NCBI GenBank assembly: GCA_030765055.1 | Contig: CM060947.1 | Location: forward strand, 257,749,773-257,813,772 | Length of the DNA: 64,000 bases | Source: Mantis religiosa | Taxonomy: Eukaryota > Arthropoda > Insecta > Mantodea > Mantidae | Direction: 5' to 3' | The notes under the pieces: generated by a model | Told to the model about the DNA's origin: nothing | The model's input: only the letters and a program-made list of their open reading frames with translations | Databases searched by the model: none | Position numbers and translations under genes: made by a program | Shown: positions 44,386-55,288 of the stretch, in pieces | Layout: every line of letters begins with the position of its first letter | Position numbering within the stretch: the first letter of the stretch is position 1

Positions 44386-44899
44386 AGATGAACTAAAAGT
44401 ATACGAGATTAAATGAAGTGAAAATACTTTTGAAGGATATGAAATGCTTCCTAGTAAACGCGGAAACCGAAAAAATAAATATCCCTTTATTGTAGGTAAG
44501 TTTGTTCCGAGACTGTGTGACGCTTATACGGACGCTACTGCAAGATTAAAGCTGTACGACCGAGTGGATAATGTTCGTGTATGATTATCTATGTATCCCT
44601 CCAAGGGAAGTGAAATAAAAGACAAATGTTAGTTGTCATTATCCTTATCCATACAGCTCGATCTGGTATGATCGTCTCCAAAACGCAACACTGAACTGTT
44701 TACTTTGCATTATCGGAAACTAAACGGCAAAACAGCAAATGTTACATAATTCACGTAGCTATGGCCAGTTTGTACCATGTGACCAGAAATAACTGATCTC
44801 GAAGATTTTACATAAGCAGATTTTACATAAGCAGTTTCCTTTTTCAAACAGTTGTCAATTAAAGACATTTTCGAAAGTTGAAATTTCGCTCAGAGTCAA
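44386..44899. other. No feature recognised
   Basis: A 49-codon open stretch at 44440-44582 has no recognisable domain. Otherwise nothing seen. Confidence 0.4.
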
Positions 44900-45335
44900 G
44901 AATTATTGTTACAAGCTTGTCACTTGACTGCTCATTCTGTGACGAACATGGTTAAAGAAGGAAAGCAGTTCACCAAATTAAGAGAGTTTCCATATTTAGA
45001 TCTCCAGGGAAACATCGAGCTGCTAAAAATAAGCTACCAACTTAGACAACTTTCAAAACTGTGTTTTACGTGGAACAATGCATGATTTATATGACAAGGG
45101 TAAATATTTAACTGCCAAAAGGCTGAGCAATTTAATTAGGGGTAAAATATAATATACGGATTCTGTGCCTTCTATGCATAATATTCTGAAATCTCTTGGC
45201 TTCAAAACTAGAACCAATGATGGTCACAAATTTCTGCTTGAAAGAGCGACATTGTTGCTGCAAGAGTAAAATTTCTGCACAATCTATTTGGGCAATCAAA
45301 TATAAACAGGCCTTCCGTTTCAGAAAATTAATTCA
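44900..45335 (+). pseudogene. IS630/Tc1-like transposase fragment
   Basis: The plus strand has RGTMHDLYDKGKYLTAKRLS, then SMHNILKSLGFKTRTNDGHK and FLLERATLLLQE. This is the same HTH arrangement as the 35.8-36.2-kb copy (LRGLIKKLGFKYR). Two stops interrupt it, and the YLDET catalytic motif is not reached before 45335. Confidence 0.55.
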
Positions 45336-45363
45336 TGAAGAATAATTGAGATTAATATTTATC

Positions 45364-45960
45364 TTATTTTTCTACATATTCAGCCATCTTTTCTATACAT
45401 TTTTTTCCTATGGACAGGCAGTTTTTAATGCCAGTTACAAAGAAAGTACGTGAACGTGTGCAGAGCCAGTTACGTACGAAGTATTTCACCCCCTCATTGG
45501 TTGTGAAACGATGTCCACCAATACCTTCTTTGAAGACGTCACATGTTGAGAGGTCTGGGCTGTAGGGTGGATGAGGAAGGGCAGTCGAGTGCATTTCTGC
45601 CAATTTTTGCTCTGTTGCTGCTGCAGTGTGTTGTCTGCCATTATCCTGCAGAATCAACAGGCTTCTGATAAGGCTACTGCGAGATTTTGCCCGGAAAGCA
45701 ACTTGAACTTGACTGAGAAGGTCACAGTAGTAGGCAGCATTAATGGACCATCGTCGTTGTCCGTGTTGTTCAAGTAAATCAATGAGGACACGATTGGAGT
45801 CCCAGAACACTGTGGCCAAATTCCCGTCCTTAATTAAACTCATGGCAGCAATGTTTAACTCTGGACCATGAAAGGGTTCTTTCCCTATACTGCGGCGAAT
45901 TTCACCTGCATTTTCATTGACAAGAAACTTCATTATTACTCATTGTGCAACAGCTGGATG
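45364..45960 (-). pseudogene. Mariner transposase catalytic domain
   Basis: The 189-codon minus frame has ATVFWDSNRVLIDLLEQHGQ, then the second catalytic motif LLILQDNGRQHTAAATEQKL. PHPPYSPDLSTCDVF carries the third acidic position, with a short deletion after it. The N-terminal HTH region and the first catalytic motif are missing or replaced. The C-terminus CIEKMAEYVEK is natural. It is a mariner family distinct from the others here. Confidence 0.8.
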
Positions 45961-46139
45961 CATCTATCTCTCAGCCATCTCGGCAGTAACTGAGGAACAG
46001 AGCCAAACGGTTTCCGAGGGCCAGTGTCCCCTTCCAGGAACCTCACTGCATGTGCTGTAAACACCTCGAACCCATACGGCACCCTATGTGTGCGCAGTAA
46101 ACAAAGGCCTGTTAATATTTGATTCATCGCTTAAAGGTT

Positions 46140-46591
46140 CTTCATAAGTACATATTTATATCTTCCGTATATATTAAGTATTTTTATGAAGCTAAATTTG
46201 GTTTAAAGTCCATTATACTCAGTGTAAAAGTATGGCTTATTTAAAATAGAAACTACATTTACAAATCGTTGAAACATCACTATTTTGTTTCACTGTAGCA
46301 AACACCTTCTTTCGTAGAACACATCTAATTTTAGTCATTTTGTTTTGTGTACAGATGAACGATAGCTACGTAAGCGAACTGTTCTCCAGTTCAAGGTTTT
46401 AAGGTTCAGATTATGCGATAAGCAATGTATATGTTCTCACACACATGCTGAAATATTAAGTCAACTTCTCTGTCAGCATCTGTATCACTGTACATCTCAG
46501 CATCTGTATGATACTACCTAGGTGGATTTGGTGAGACAAAGACAGATATAGTTTTCCATCTCTGTCGCCCACTAACCGCTGAACTGGCAAC
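46140..46591. other. No feature recognised
   Basis: Flank of the LINE insertion. Nothing recognised except the target repeat starting at 46592. Confidence 0.4.
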
Positions 46592-46604
46592 ACCAAGACA
46601 GTAT

Positions 46605-48026
46605 TCCATAAGCCCAATAAACCCAAACACCTCCCCGAAAGCTATCGTCCTATAAGTCTGTTGCCCACCCTCTCCAAGCTAAAAAGTAATTCATCGCCGT
46701 CTTCTGTCTTACCTTAATCATAACCATGTTCTTCCGCCTTATCAATTTGGATTTCGTCAGAAACATTCCACTACCCATCAGCTTTTACGATTAACTCAGC
46801 CAATTGACCACGGCTTCGAGGCCTATCAGTATACCACGGCTGTCTTCCTTGATGTGACACAGGCATTCGACAGAGTTTGGCAAGATGGTTTGATCCTTAA
46901 GCTCTGCCGCATCGGTCTTCCTATTTACATATCACATCTAATCCACAGTTTCCTCTACGATCGCAGTTTTTCAGTACGCATTGGTGGAAAGCTTTCATCC
47001 CCACGTAGTATTACCGCAGGTGTCCCACAGGATTCTATCTTGGCCCCGACTCTATTTAATGTATACATTTCTGATATTCCTGACTTAGCTCCGACTCCTT
47101 TAGCCCTTTACTCCGATGACACAGTACTGTATTATTCTCATGTCAATCTCCAGCACGCACAACCAGTAGTACAGCTCTCTTTAGATCGCCTAACTCATTG
47201 GTTCAGCACTTGGCGGATCTCATTGAACCCTCAGAAAACCGAAGCTAAAATCTTCACTCTTCGCCGATATACTCCGCTTACCCCGTTGTGTCTCTACAGG
47301 AACAATGTCCCTTGGCTCCCCACTACAACTCCCGTTAAATACTTTGGAGTGCTTTTGGACTCTCGACTACCCTGGCGTGCTCATATCGATCGTCTTATAT
47401 CACTGGCCTCCAGGCGACTTTCAAAATTCTCACCTCTGTTGCATCGCCGTTCCAGCTTCGGCATACAGTTTCATTGTTACTCTACAAATCACTCGTTCGT
47501 CCGCTTATTACATATGCCTGCCAAGTGTGGGGGGGCCGCACACTCATGTCATCTACGTCGTCTTCAGGTCATACAGAATCGCTTCATGCGCATCGCTACC
47601 AACGCTCCATGGTTCATCCGTAATCAGCAGCTCCATCACGAACTAGGACTGTTACCTCTTCACGACTACATTCGCAGGATCGCTAGTCGTTTCTTTTCCA
47701 CGCTGCAGGAAGTTCCAGGAGATTTGCATTATAACATCGGCGTCCGCACGCGCCAGCCCTCACGCTTGAAGAGGAGACTACCACAGGACCTGCTTCTAAG
47801 TGATACATGTGATTCCAGTGATTCTAGTGCTTGCTGTCTGTCTTACATCTTCAATATTGACATAATTTCACAGAGAGTATTGTGGAGTTCTGACTTAATG
47901 TAGTTAGGGGGTGACCTGTTAGTCTACCCCTGAGTGTTATTGTTCTTATAGTACTGTTACCTTCTTTTCACTCTGATCTGTAAAGCATTGTAATGCTGAT
48001 CGATCAATGAAAAAATTAGACAAGAA
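46605..48026 (+). mobile_element. 5'-truncated Jockey-like LINE with 13-bp target duplication
   Basis: The direct repeat ACCAAGACAGTAT (46592-46604 and 48027-48039) brackets 1,422 bp of LINE. It starts in the RT at PESYRPISLLPTLSK-coding sequence and ends with a 3' UTR and short tail (GATCGATCAATGAAAAA). It is the same family as the minus-strand copy at 1241-2271. Confidence 0.9.
46854..47903 (+). pseudogene. LINE reverse transcriptase, 350-codon frame
   Basis: This frame holds the RT palm and thumb. TQAFDRVWQDGL carries the first catalytic Asp, GVPQDS lies at residues 56-61 where the family has GVPQGS, and YSDD (86-89) stands in place of YADD. CGGAAHSCHLRRLQVIQNRF and a conserved C-terminus follow. 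The upstream part (46620-46850) is in other frames. Compared with 1436-2271, the GVPQGS Gly and the catalytic-loop Ala are changed here. A short frameshifted stretch near 47455-47525 gives HCYSTNHSFVRLL where the relative has LLLYKSLVRPL. It is not functional. Confidence 0.85.
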
Positions 48027-48039
48027 ACCAAGACAGTAT

Positions 48040-48649
48040 GATAACCGTACTGCCTCAACCCATTGTCATTCTTATTTTGTACCTACTCCAATAGCTTATA
48101 ACGTAGTAGCTTTGGTATACATTGAATATGCATTTATAAAATACACCATTTGTTAGTCTACATCAGTCAACTGTCACACCTACTTCACCAGTATAGCAGC
48201 CGACATTATAGCTTTTCAAAGACGCGTTCCTGGTTGTAGTTATACGAAACTTTTAGAGTGACGCTCGTCATTCTGCCATATAATGGGAATTAAAGGCTAT
48301 TTATTCAATAAAATTGCGGGTACGAATTAAACACAATGAAAATATGCGCAATGTTGAATGTGTATAGAGAGTTGGGACTTGAACAGGTGTTTTCAGGACA
48401 CGCTGAACCATACATTTGATATTCATGGACGTAATGCAACAGATGTGCCAGTTACATCACCTGGAATTTGATATTCTCTTCCGACTAGTTTTATTAGCCT
48501 CCGTACGCATATAAACAAAGTCATACAGAGTTGTTATTCCTAACAGCACGGGACTAAACCACAAAACTTCACGAAGAATTTGGTTCTTGAACTTCTGTCC
48601 TGTTATTTCTTTGGGATAACGGCGCAGTGTGAGACCCCATTATGAGCTG
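48040..48649. other. No feature recognised
   Basis: No motif that I can support. Confidence 0.4.
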
Positions 48650-48737
48650 TGAACATTTTTGATAGAAGTATATTTATTAATATATAAATAAAAACCTTTA
48701 AAAACAGCAAATTTATGTGAAATAGTGTTAAAATTTT
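48650..48737 (-). pseudogene. Penelope-like RT scrap joined to a mariner
   Basis: Minus-strand LFHINLLFLKVFIYILINIL matches the decayed RT end at 41840-41900. It abuts the 3'-truncated mariner, and a chimeric open frame (48603-48911) runs across the join. Confidence 0.6.
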
Positions 48738-49565
48738 AATAGTGCTTCTCAAAATAGTCTCCCCTGAATGCGATACACTTGTCTGAGCGTTTCTGCCAGT
48801 CTTCAAAGACATTCTGGAAACCATTTTTGAGAGATCCTTCAAAATTGCCTCTGCAGCCTTCACCACTGCTTCTGATGATGGATAATGCCTCCCACAAAGG
48901 CGTTTCTTCAAGTTAGGGAATAGAATAAGTCACATGGGGCTAAGTCTGGACTATAGGTAGGGTGAGAGATACACTTAACGATGATTTTTGCAAGATATTC
49001 AACAACAATTTTGGCAATATGCGGCCGCGCATTATCGTGGTGCAGCGGAAATGTGGTATTTTGTGCCTGTTATGGACTTGTAATGTTTTCGGGACCTCCC
49101 TGTAGTATTGTCCAGTTACTGATGTGTGTGCAGGTACAACATGCTGATAAACCATTCCATGAATATCAAAGAATGTGATGACCATAACTTTCCCAGTAGA
49201 AGCAACTACTTTTGCTATTTTGGGGGTTGGCGACAAAGGAGATTTCCACACTGGGCTTTGCTGTTTGTTCTCAGGATCAAAATGATGTAGCCAAGTTTCA
49301 TCAGAATTTATTACGTTTGAAAGAAACTCCGGATCTTCCTCTAACATCAACTTTAACTGCATGTTATCTCCATTGCAGCGCTAGGTGATACTGAACATGT
49401 CTGAACTTGCCTGGTTCTCACAGGCGGGAGTCAGGTGTACCAACAATGGAACTATGACAGCGTGTTTGTGTCACATTAAACTAACAGAATATAATATTTT
49501 CATTTTGAGTGCAAAAATTATGACCGTAAAAATTTATGATCATTCTTTATTGCACAGCCCTCGTA
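48738..49565 (-). mobile_element. Mariner family A, internally deleted and 3' truncated
   Basis: The minus-strand left terminus is TACGAGGGCTGTGCAATAAA (ending 49565). The leader is followed by the same ~390-bp deletion as at 34 kb, then the catalytic domain. The right terminus is lost at the junction with the Penelope-like scrap. Confidence 0.8.
48940..49362 (-). pseudogene. Mariner transposase catalytic part
   Basis: The minus frame shows MQLKLMLEEDPEFLSNVINS and SDETWLHHFDPENKQQS with the first catalytic Asp. Then come WKSPLSPTPKIAK and the VPAHTSVTGQYY segment. A shift near 49060 hides the second catalytic motif (CTTIMRGRI where LHHDNARPH is expected). The DNA-binding region is missing by deletion. 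Confidence 0.8.
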
Positions 49566-49615
49566 TTATGTACATATATATGTTGTAAATATTCCCTTCA
49601 GGAACTCAAGAGCCC

Positions 49616-49830
49616 GCCTCGGTAGCGTGGTGGTAGCAAGTCCGCCTCAGGTCTAAGAGGTCCCGAGTTCAAATCTCGGTCAGGGTGAGTTACTTGGATA
49701 AGGTTCTTCTGGGGGTTTCCCTTATCCTGAAAGACAAATGTCAGGTAACTCTAAGCTCCATAGACCCCGGCCTCATTTGAGCATCATTTCACCCATTCCT
49801 TTCATCGTCTGATATGACTTAACGTTGGAG
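49616..49830 (+). repeat. tRNA-derived SINE, single-tail copy
   Basis: The head GCCCGCCTCGGTAGCGTGGT with B box GAGTTCAAATCTCGG is followed by one tail unit (CCCTTATCCTGAAAGACAAA to CTTAACGTTGGAGGACGTA). This is the unit amplified in the two 108-bp arrays. Relatives are at 56168 (+) and 57930 (-). Confidence 0.85.
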
Positions 49831-50119
49831 GACGTATGTGAAGCAGAAAGATGAAACAAGTGACTATTACGTTTATAAGAATCAAAACATTTGAATACTT
49901 TTCTCACTCCAAAATTAGCTCATCGTACGTATGCAAATAAAAGATAACATCCATTAACTTCGCTAAACCAATAAACAGGTTAAATGTTTTATGTTCCAAT
50001 ATCATTGTCTCTTTACGTAGAACATGAAGCTGGCTACAGTGAAGCAATAAATATTACACAAATATAAATATTTATTATAAATGCATCACTTAACTTAAGA
50101 AATTGGTGTTAATAGTTCT

Positions 50120-50775
50120 TTCTAATGGAAATTTATTCAAAAAACAGATTGTTTTAATCATCAGCCAATTTCGTAGTCAAGGAATTCTGGCTACTATGTT
50201 TTTCTCATAGTATTTTAGTATTACCAACATCTGAAAACGAAACAAACCTAAAAACAGAATCAACTGCCGGTATTTCAAAGTTCATCACCCGATGTTTATT
50301 TTTTAAAATAAATATATTTTCCCAAGCCAATAAATCTATCCGACCATTTAATTGTTTCAATAATTTAACTTCTGCATTTATATTATGGTTAAATGACCAA
50401 AAATGATCTGCTATTGCCAATTTATCAATTCGTTTATACTTAATGTTACGAAAATGTTCTTTCGCTCTGGTTTCCAAATTACGTTCTGTCTTTCGAACAT
50501 AAACTTTATTACAATATAAACGATTAAATTTATAAATATAATATTTTTATTTAGGAGTTTTATTCCTTTTTAGAAAAATGTAGTAAATTTTTTATACTAT
50601 ATTTATTTTGAGGAACTAAAGTTATACCAACTTCTTTAAAAAAAATTAAAATATTTATTAAACCAAGAATGGTAAGTAATTTTTTTTAAATTATAATTGT
50701 CTTTTATTTTTAAGAGTAGACCTATCATTAATAGTTTTCGTAATATTTAAAATTATTTTGTATAAAGTATTTATT
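50120..50775 (-). pseudogene. Penelope-like element, endonuclease C-terminal part
   Basis: The minus frame 50205-50477 reads METRAKEHFRNIKYKRIDKL, then ADHFWSFNHNINAEV and LLAWENIFILKNKHRVMNFE. This is the C-terminal half of the GIY-YIG domain and its tail. Upstream linker sequence continues to 50775, where an LTR-like insertion begins. It is the same family as 39541-42065. Confidence 0.75.
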
Positions 50776-51626
50776 TTGAAGCAAATTGTAAGTGGCGAAC
50801 AAAGAGTTCTACGTTGCGGCGCCAATTTGTAACTAAAATGTTTCTGGGTTCACACAATTCCACGTTGTTGACGCCAATTTGAAGCAATAATTTAATGGCG
50901 AGCAAATAAGTCGGCGAGCGATGAGGTTTCTCTCAGGGTATGCGTGGATGTGTGTGAGAAGGTTGTTTTAATAACACTGGAATGCCCGTTTCCAACTTAT
51001 TTATTTACTGCTTCTTCATTTCAAACATCGAAATGAAAGTTGCCGACCAAGGGTTACGAATCTCTGTTTAGAGTTACTGAATGCAAATGGTTTATTACTC
51101 GATAAATTTATTCGTTCCTTATATACATACGAACCGACAATTATCAAACACAGAACAGGTTGACCGCCTTAATAGGCTTCACGCCTCGGACCGCTCTAAT
51201 CGGCCTCACGCCGAAGACCCTTCTGATCGGCTTCACGCCGAAGACTGTCCTGATGGCTTCCTAGCCGAAGACTTCTCTAATAGCTTCCTAGCCACGAACT
51301 GTTCACATCGGCTCCACGCCGAAGACGTTCTGAATGACCACAGCTGCGTGTAGTGCATCACTTTCACTCTCAAAACTCCTTTTCAACCAAAATCCCTTTG
51401 TGGCTGTTTTGTCGCCATTGTAAATGACCCAAAGAATTTCCTATTTATACATGCCAAGTGACAATTCCTTCAGAAACTGCTAAGGACGCTGTTTCTTACA
51501 TTGCTTTTGTTACAACACTTTCCCCCAACTCAACTGGCCTTGCCCTTGTCGAAACAAAGAACCAACATTCCTTTGACATCCATAATGATTCTTTACTTCC
51601 TGCAAACCTTAATTTCGGTATCAATT
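50776..51626 (-). mobile_element. LTR with both flanks, inside a Penelope-like element
   Basis: Comparison with 41.6-41.8 kb shows an insertion between the linker and the RT fragment. It contains an LTR-like core (50828-51517) ending TACAACA on plus. The minus strand has TATA box GTATAAATAG (51441-51450), polypurine GAGTTGGGGGAAAG just upstream (51518-51531), and TGGCGCCGCAACGT just downstream (50811-50824), which resembles a primer-binding site. One LTR flanked by both signals suggests a permuted or recombined element. Family unknown. Confidence 0.6.
51170..51335 (+). repeat. Minisatellite of ~27-30 bp in the LTR
   Basis: About six diverged units built on TCGGCTTCACGCCGAAGAC, each with a self-complementary TCGGC...GCCGA core. 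It forms the frame 51081-51353 with RLHAED repeats, which I do not regard as a gene. Confidence 0.75.
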
Positions 51627-51975
51627 TAAACCATTAATTAAAGCAGTATTGATAATATATTTATATTCATTATTAATTTATTCGGGGGTAGATTTATTAA
51701 TCTATAAATTAATCCATAAACCAAATTATTAAAACAATTAAATGGTCCGATAGATTTAATAGTTTGGGATAAGATGTTTATTTAAAAAAATAAACATCGC
51801 GTAGTGAATTTTGAAACACAGAAAACAGAACTTTGATTCTGTTTTTAGGTTTGTTTCGTTTTCAGATGTTGGTAATGCTAAAACAAATATAACAAAAACA
51901 TGGTAACCGGAATTCCTTGACTACGAAGTTGACTGATGATGAGAAAAATCTTTTTTTGAAACCGATCTCCCTTAG
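51627..51975. pseudogene. Penelope-like fragments in inverted junction
   Basis: 51627-51711 continues the minus-strand RT region (matches 41745-41850). From about 51712 the element resumes on the plus strand as the endonuclease end (LLKQLNGPIDLIVWDKMFI and KNKHRVVNFE with stops). Two copies thus meet in inverted orientation. Confidence 0.65.
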
Positions 51976-52154
51976 AAAGAAGTATTAACTCCAATTTCTT
52001 AAGATAAGTGAAGCCATTGTCACAAATATTTATATTTGTGTAATCTCTGCCTCAGTCTCTCTGCCCATCCAGATGTTTACAGCAGGATTAAACTAGGTTG
52101 AGATAGATTATAGTTCTCTGACTCGTATTTAACCGCATGCCGGTATTCTCCATG

Positions 52155-52240
52155 GCAGCTAAATGGTTAAGAGGAACTGGACTGGAGATCCGTGGTTCAA
52201 AAATCGGCTATGGATTACATTTTTCTGTTTGACTCTACGT
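52155..52240 (+). repeat. Decayed tRNA-derived SINE unit
   Basis: CATGGCAGCTAAATGGTTAAG and GATCCGTGGTTCAAAAATCGG match the unit arrayed at 14.2-15.4 kb. The linker TTTTTCTGTTTGACTCTACG follows. Confidence 0.65.
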
Positions 52241-52384
52241 ATCCAAATCATGGCTTATACAAGACCTTATATGGAAGAATGATTGATTTCCAAAACTGAC
52301 TTAGCTTAATTGTAGACTATTTGTAGAAATATACTATATGTAATATGGTATTTTGTACGAATTTATAGATTTTGTAACTGTAAA

Positions 52385-52985
52385 ATAGGACCTCAAGCTT
52401 TCCTGGGGACGAAAATTCTCAATTTCTTCTCGGGCAACAAGCCAGATGAAAAGATTATCAGATATCGACGTTTCGGGAGTCTGCATCTTTCCCATTATCA
52501 GCCATTTATAAAATGTTATAACTACAACTGATACACTGGATCTATCACCAATATAAACAAAGACAAAACACTATCAAAATTCGCATTACTGAACAAAAGA
52601 CTGTTTTCAGTAAATTAAATGCCAGGTCAGGAGATGTCTTGAACATGGAAAATTGTATCAAAGAAATGTAACTACTTAACTTGATTATTAAGCTGTATTG
52701 ATCTTTGCTTCTTAATTTGACGGATTTCCATTTTATGGCCGGTTTCCAAGAGGAGCTGAACTGAAATCCAGCATCACGATTAAGCATGCTCCTTTCAGAG
52801 GAAATCGCCAAAGCCTCCTTAATTTTCCGCTCCCTGTAACAGTTGCATTTTGCCAAGATAGTCGTCTCCCGAAAGTTGGCTCTCCGGTCATTATCAAAAC
52901 AATGCTCTGCCAGCCCAGACTTCTCAGGTTGCATTAAACAAATGCTCCGTTCATGTTCGTTTATTCTGGTAGCGATAGTCCTTCC
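52385..52985 (-). pseudogene. Penelope-like element, GIY-YIG domain (second family)
   Basis: The minus frame starts GRTIATRINEHERSICLMQ and continues PEKSGLAEHCFDNDRRANF and RETTILAKCNCYRERKIKEA. Then come LAISSERSMLNRDAGFQFSS and a conserved tail. This is the GIY-YIG endonuclease from its Arg helix to its end; the GIY-YIG strands themselves lie beyond the break at 52985. The 3' UTR with ACTCCCGAAACGTCG continues to about 52385. It faces the plus-strand copy at 53236 head to head. Confidence 0.8.
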
Positions 52986-52993
52986 ACAAGCCA

Positions 52994-53235
52994 GACCGCG
53001 CCGTGGCTCAGTGGTTAGACCGCTTGGCTCTCACCAAGGCGACCCGGGTTCGATCCCAGGCGACCGCAAAGTGAGATTTGTAGTGGACAACACGGCGCTG
53101 GGACGGGTTTTCTCCGGGACCTCCGGTTTCCCCCGCCATCTCATTCCACCGGTGCTCCATCTTCATCTCATGTATCATCAAAGTCACCGCCTGCGGTGCC
53201 GTATGTAGTAAAAGCGGGCGTTAAACACTACACAT
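52994..53235 (+). mobile_element. tRNA-derived SINE with 12-bp target duplication
   Basis: Flanked by TTCCACAAGCCA (52982-52993 and 53236-53247). The head has CGTGGCTCAGTGGTTAGAC (A box) and GGGTTCGATCCC (B box). A 170-bp body with CGGGACCTCCGGTTTCCCCC follows, ending near GCGGGCGTTAAACACTACAC. The perfect duplication suggests a fairly recent insertion. Confidence 0.9.
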
Positions 53236-53657
53236 TTCCACAAGCCACCTCTCAAGATTAAACACCTGTTGAGGCCAGTGAAGGACAAACTGGAATTCCA
53301 AGTTCCGGAAGTGTACCACATTCCCTTTGAACGTGGGACACCGTATATAGGTCAAACCGGAAGGGCCATCGCTACTAGAATTATCCAACATGAACGGAGC
53401 ATTCGTGTAACGCACCCTGAGGAGTCTGGACTGGCAGAGCATTGTTTTGATAACTTTGATAACTTTCGGGAGACGACCATCTTGGCAAAATGTAACAGTT
53501 CCTGGGAGAGGAGAATTAAGAACGCTTTGACGATTTCTTCTGAAAGGAGCACGCTTTATTGTTTGTTGTATTTCAGTCCAGCTCCTTTTGGAAACCGGCC
53601 TTAAAATGGAAATCCGTTGACTTAAGAAACAAAAATCGATACAGCTTGCTAATCAAG
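53236..53657 (+). pseudogene. Penelope-like element, GIY-YIG domain, 5' block of a split copy
   Basis: Plus frame with LRPVKDKLEFQVPEVYHIPF, then GTPYIGQTGRAIATRIIQHE and ESGLAEHCFDN. The YIGQT motif and the Arg and Glu helix (R..EH) are present. The canonical first GIY strand reads EVYHIPF. A duplication DNFDNF and later shifts break it. The element continues at 56000-56167 and 56404-56470 after foreign insertions. Confidence 0.8.
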
Positions 53658-55285
53658 TTAAGGGAATGCGGCACCGAAATTGGCTAAAAATATGGGGGAA
53701 AATAATTTGTTTGTTTTTGAGCTAATAATATACTTTGAACCTTACAGTATCACAATCCAAATAAATCTATGAGTTTTGGGCATTTAAATATCCTCACATG
53801 ACAATTTAAATGCCCTTGCGCTCCTGCCTGCCCTTGGATTCACAGAATTTGTCATTTGACTTCGATTGAGTGTACTAAATTAATACATTTCGAATTAGCG
53901 GGCAAAGCTTCTGGTGGTATTTTCTGTGTTGATATGATGGTTATTTCTTACAATAAGTGGCACCATGGAAACAAAACACTGGCTACAAACATTGAAAGCA
54001 AATAGTAATGTTTATATTTTACTTTTTTGTAAGTTTCTAACTTGCTCGTGATTTTCTTGTGTTTCTCGTTAAACTACATACTGTTTATATGTAATTGATG
54101 AGTTTTACTGTGCATTTAACATTTATACATATATTTTTTACATCAAAAGCTGCATATAAATGTTATATAGGTTGTACATAAAACATTCTTTGAAACAACT
54201 GACCTTCTTTTGAATGTGTACGTAGTTAGGATCATGAATAGGCTAAACGATACATGGGAAGAACACCTAAACGTAACTCAACAATGGGAACACACTTGGA
54301 GCCTGATATGGTAAGAAAACTAATGCCTGTGTACCAAATCAGATTAGATGAAATCCTAAGGAAGTGTACATTGGGTAAGACACAAAATGCAAATGAAAGC
54401 TTACATAACATGATATGGCATAATTGCCCAAAAGAAATATTTGTGTCAAAGAAGAGACTTCAGGTTTCTATGACATCAAACATCAGTGAATCCAATTTTG
54501 GTTGTTCTGCCTCACTCAAGCTGCAGTCAGACATAATGCACACAGATTTTACCAGCATCTCTAAAAATTAGCCAAGGGAAGGACCGATTACGCTTACTTC
54601 ATTCTAAAACATCCAGAAGGAAACTGAAATTGAAGAACACTGCTGCAGAAGAGAGAAGGAAGAGGCAGGAGGGTCCAACTTACCTATCTGGATGGTTTCA
54701 GTCTACTTCAAGGCATGCAGCTGAGAAGGAATATCTTTTGGATTTTAAACTTTGATTTACTCAGTTATAGTTTTTTCAATATTTTTTGTCATTAAAAATG
54801 TTCCACACGATGCAGTTTTGATTCAGTCCCTCTAAAATTTTCAACACATGTTTTTAGAAAGCAAACAAAGGTTTTTATCATATGAATGTTTAATATTAAT
54901 TATATTTTTAAAGTTATTGATATAAAAATTCAAAGGCTTAATCATTTTTCTTTGTTTGCTCCATACCTATTTTTTTCTCTGTAACTAAAGGCAGCATAAG
55001 AATTTCATATGATAAATCTTTTTTTTTTTTTTTTCATAAACATCTGAATATGTTTAGAAATAGAAAAAATAAAATTTTGATAACTTTCATCACGGGGAGC
55101 GGTTTGAATTTTGCCCAAATTTTGAAATTCACAAATTAATTACTCAAAAACTATTGAAGATATAAAATCCAAATATTGAATTCTGTGTACACTATGCATC
55201 GGAACTAAGTGGTAAAAATTTCAGCAAGATTGGTTGAACATTGCTGGATTTAGGGTTTTCGGTGCTGTATCCCCTTCACCTTGTG
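53658..55285 (+). mobile_element. Mutator-like transposon inserted in the Penelope-like element
   Basis: Ends are inverted: AAGGGAATGCGGCACCGAAA at the left and, in reverse, AAGGGGATACAGCACCGAAA at the right (ending near 55285). Inside lies a transposase C-terminal segment. No clean target duplication is seen. The second family copy at 52660-52760 shows the uninterrupted Penelope-like sequence. Confidence 0.65.
54284..54754 (+). pseudogene. Mutator-like transposase, C-terminal fragment
   Basis: The frame from MGTHLEPDMVRKLMPVYQ reads on to CTLGKTQNANESLHNMIWHN and CPKEIFVSKKRL. The TQNxNESLHxxIWxxCPK motif occurs in a Mutator-like transposase family that I know from arthropods and cnidarians. 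A stop at 54571 is followed in another frame by KDRLRLLHSKTSRRKLKLKN and EGPTYLSGWFQSTS, the typical Lys-rich tail. One frameshift separates the parts. The catalytic core upstream is missing, so the element is non-autonomous. Confidence 0.55.
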
Positions 55286-55288
55286 GCA

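Noticed and set aside
51081..51353. RLHAED repeat protein
   Set aside because: It comes from a minisatellite inside an LTR-like region with no conserved start or partner copy.
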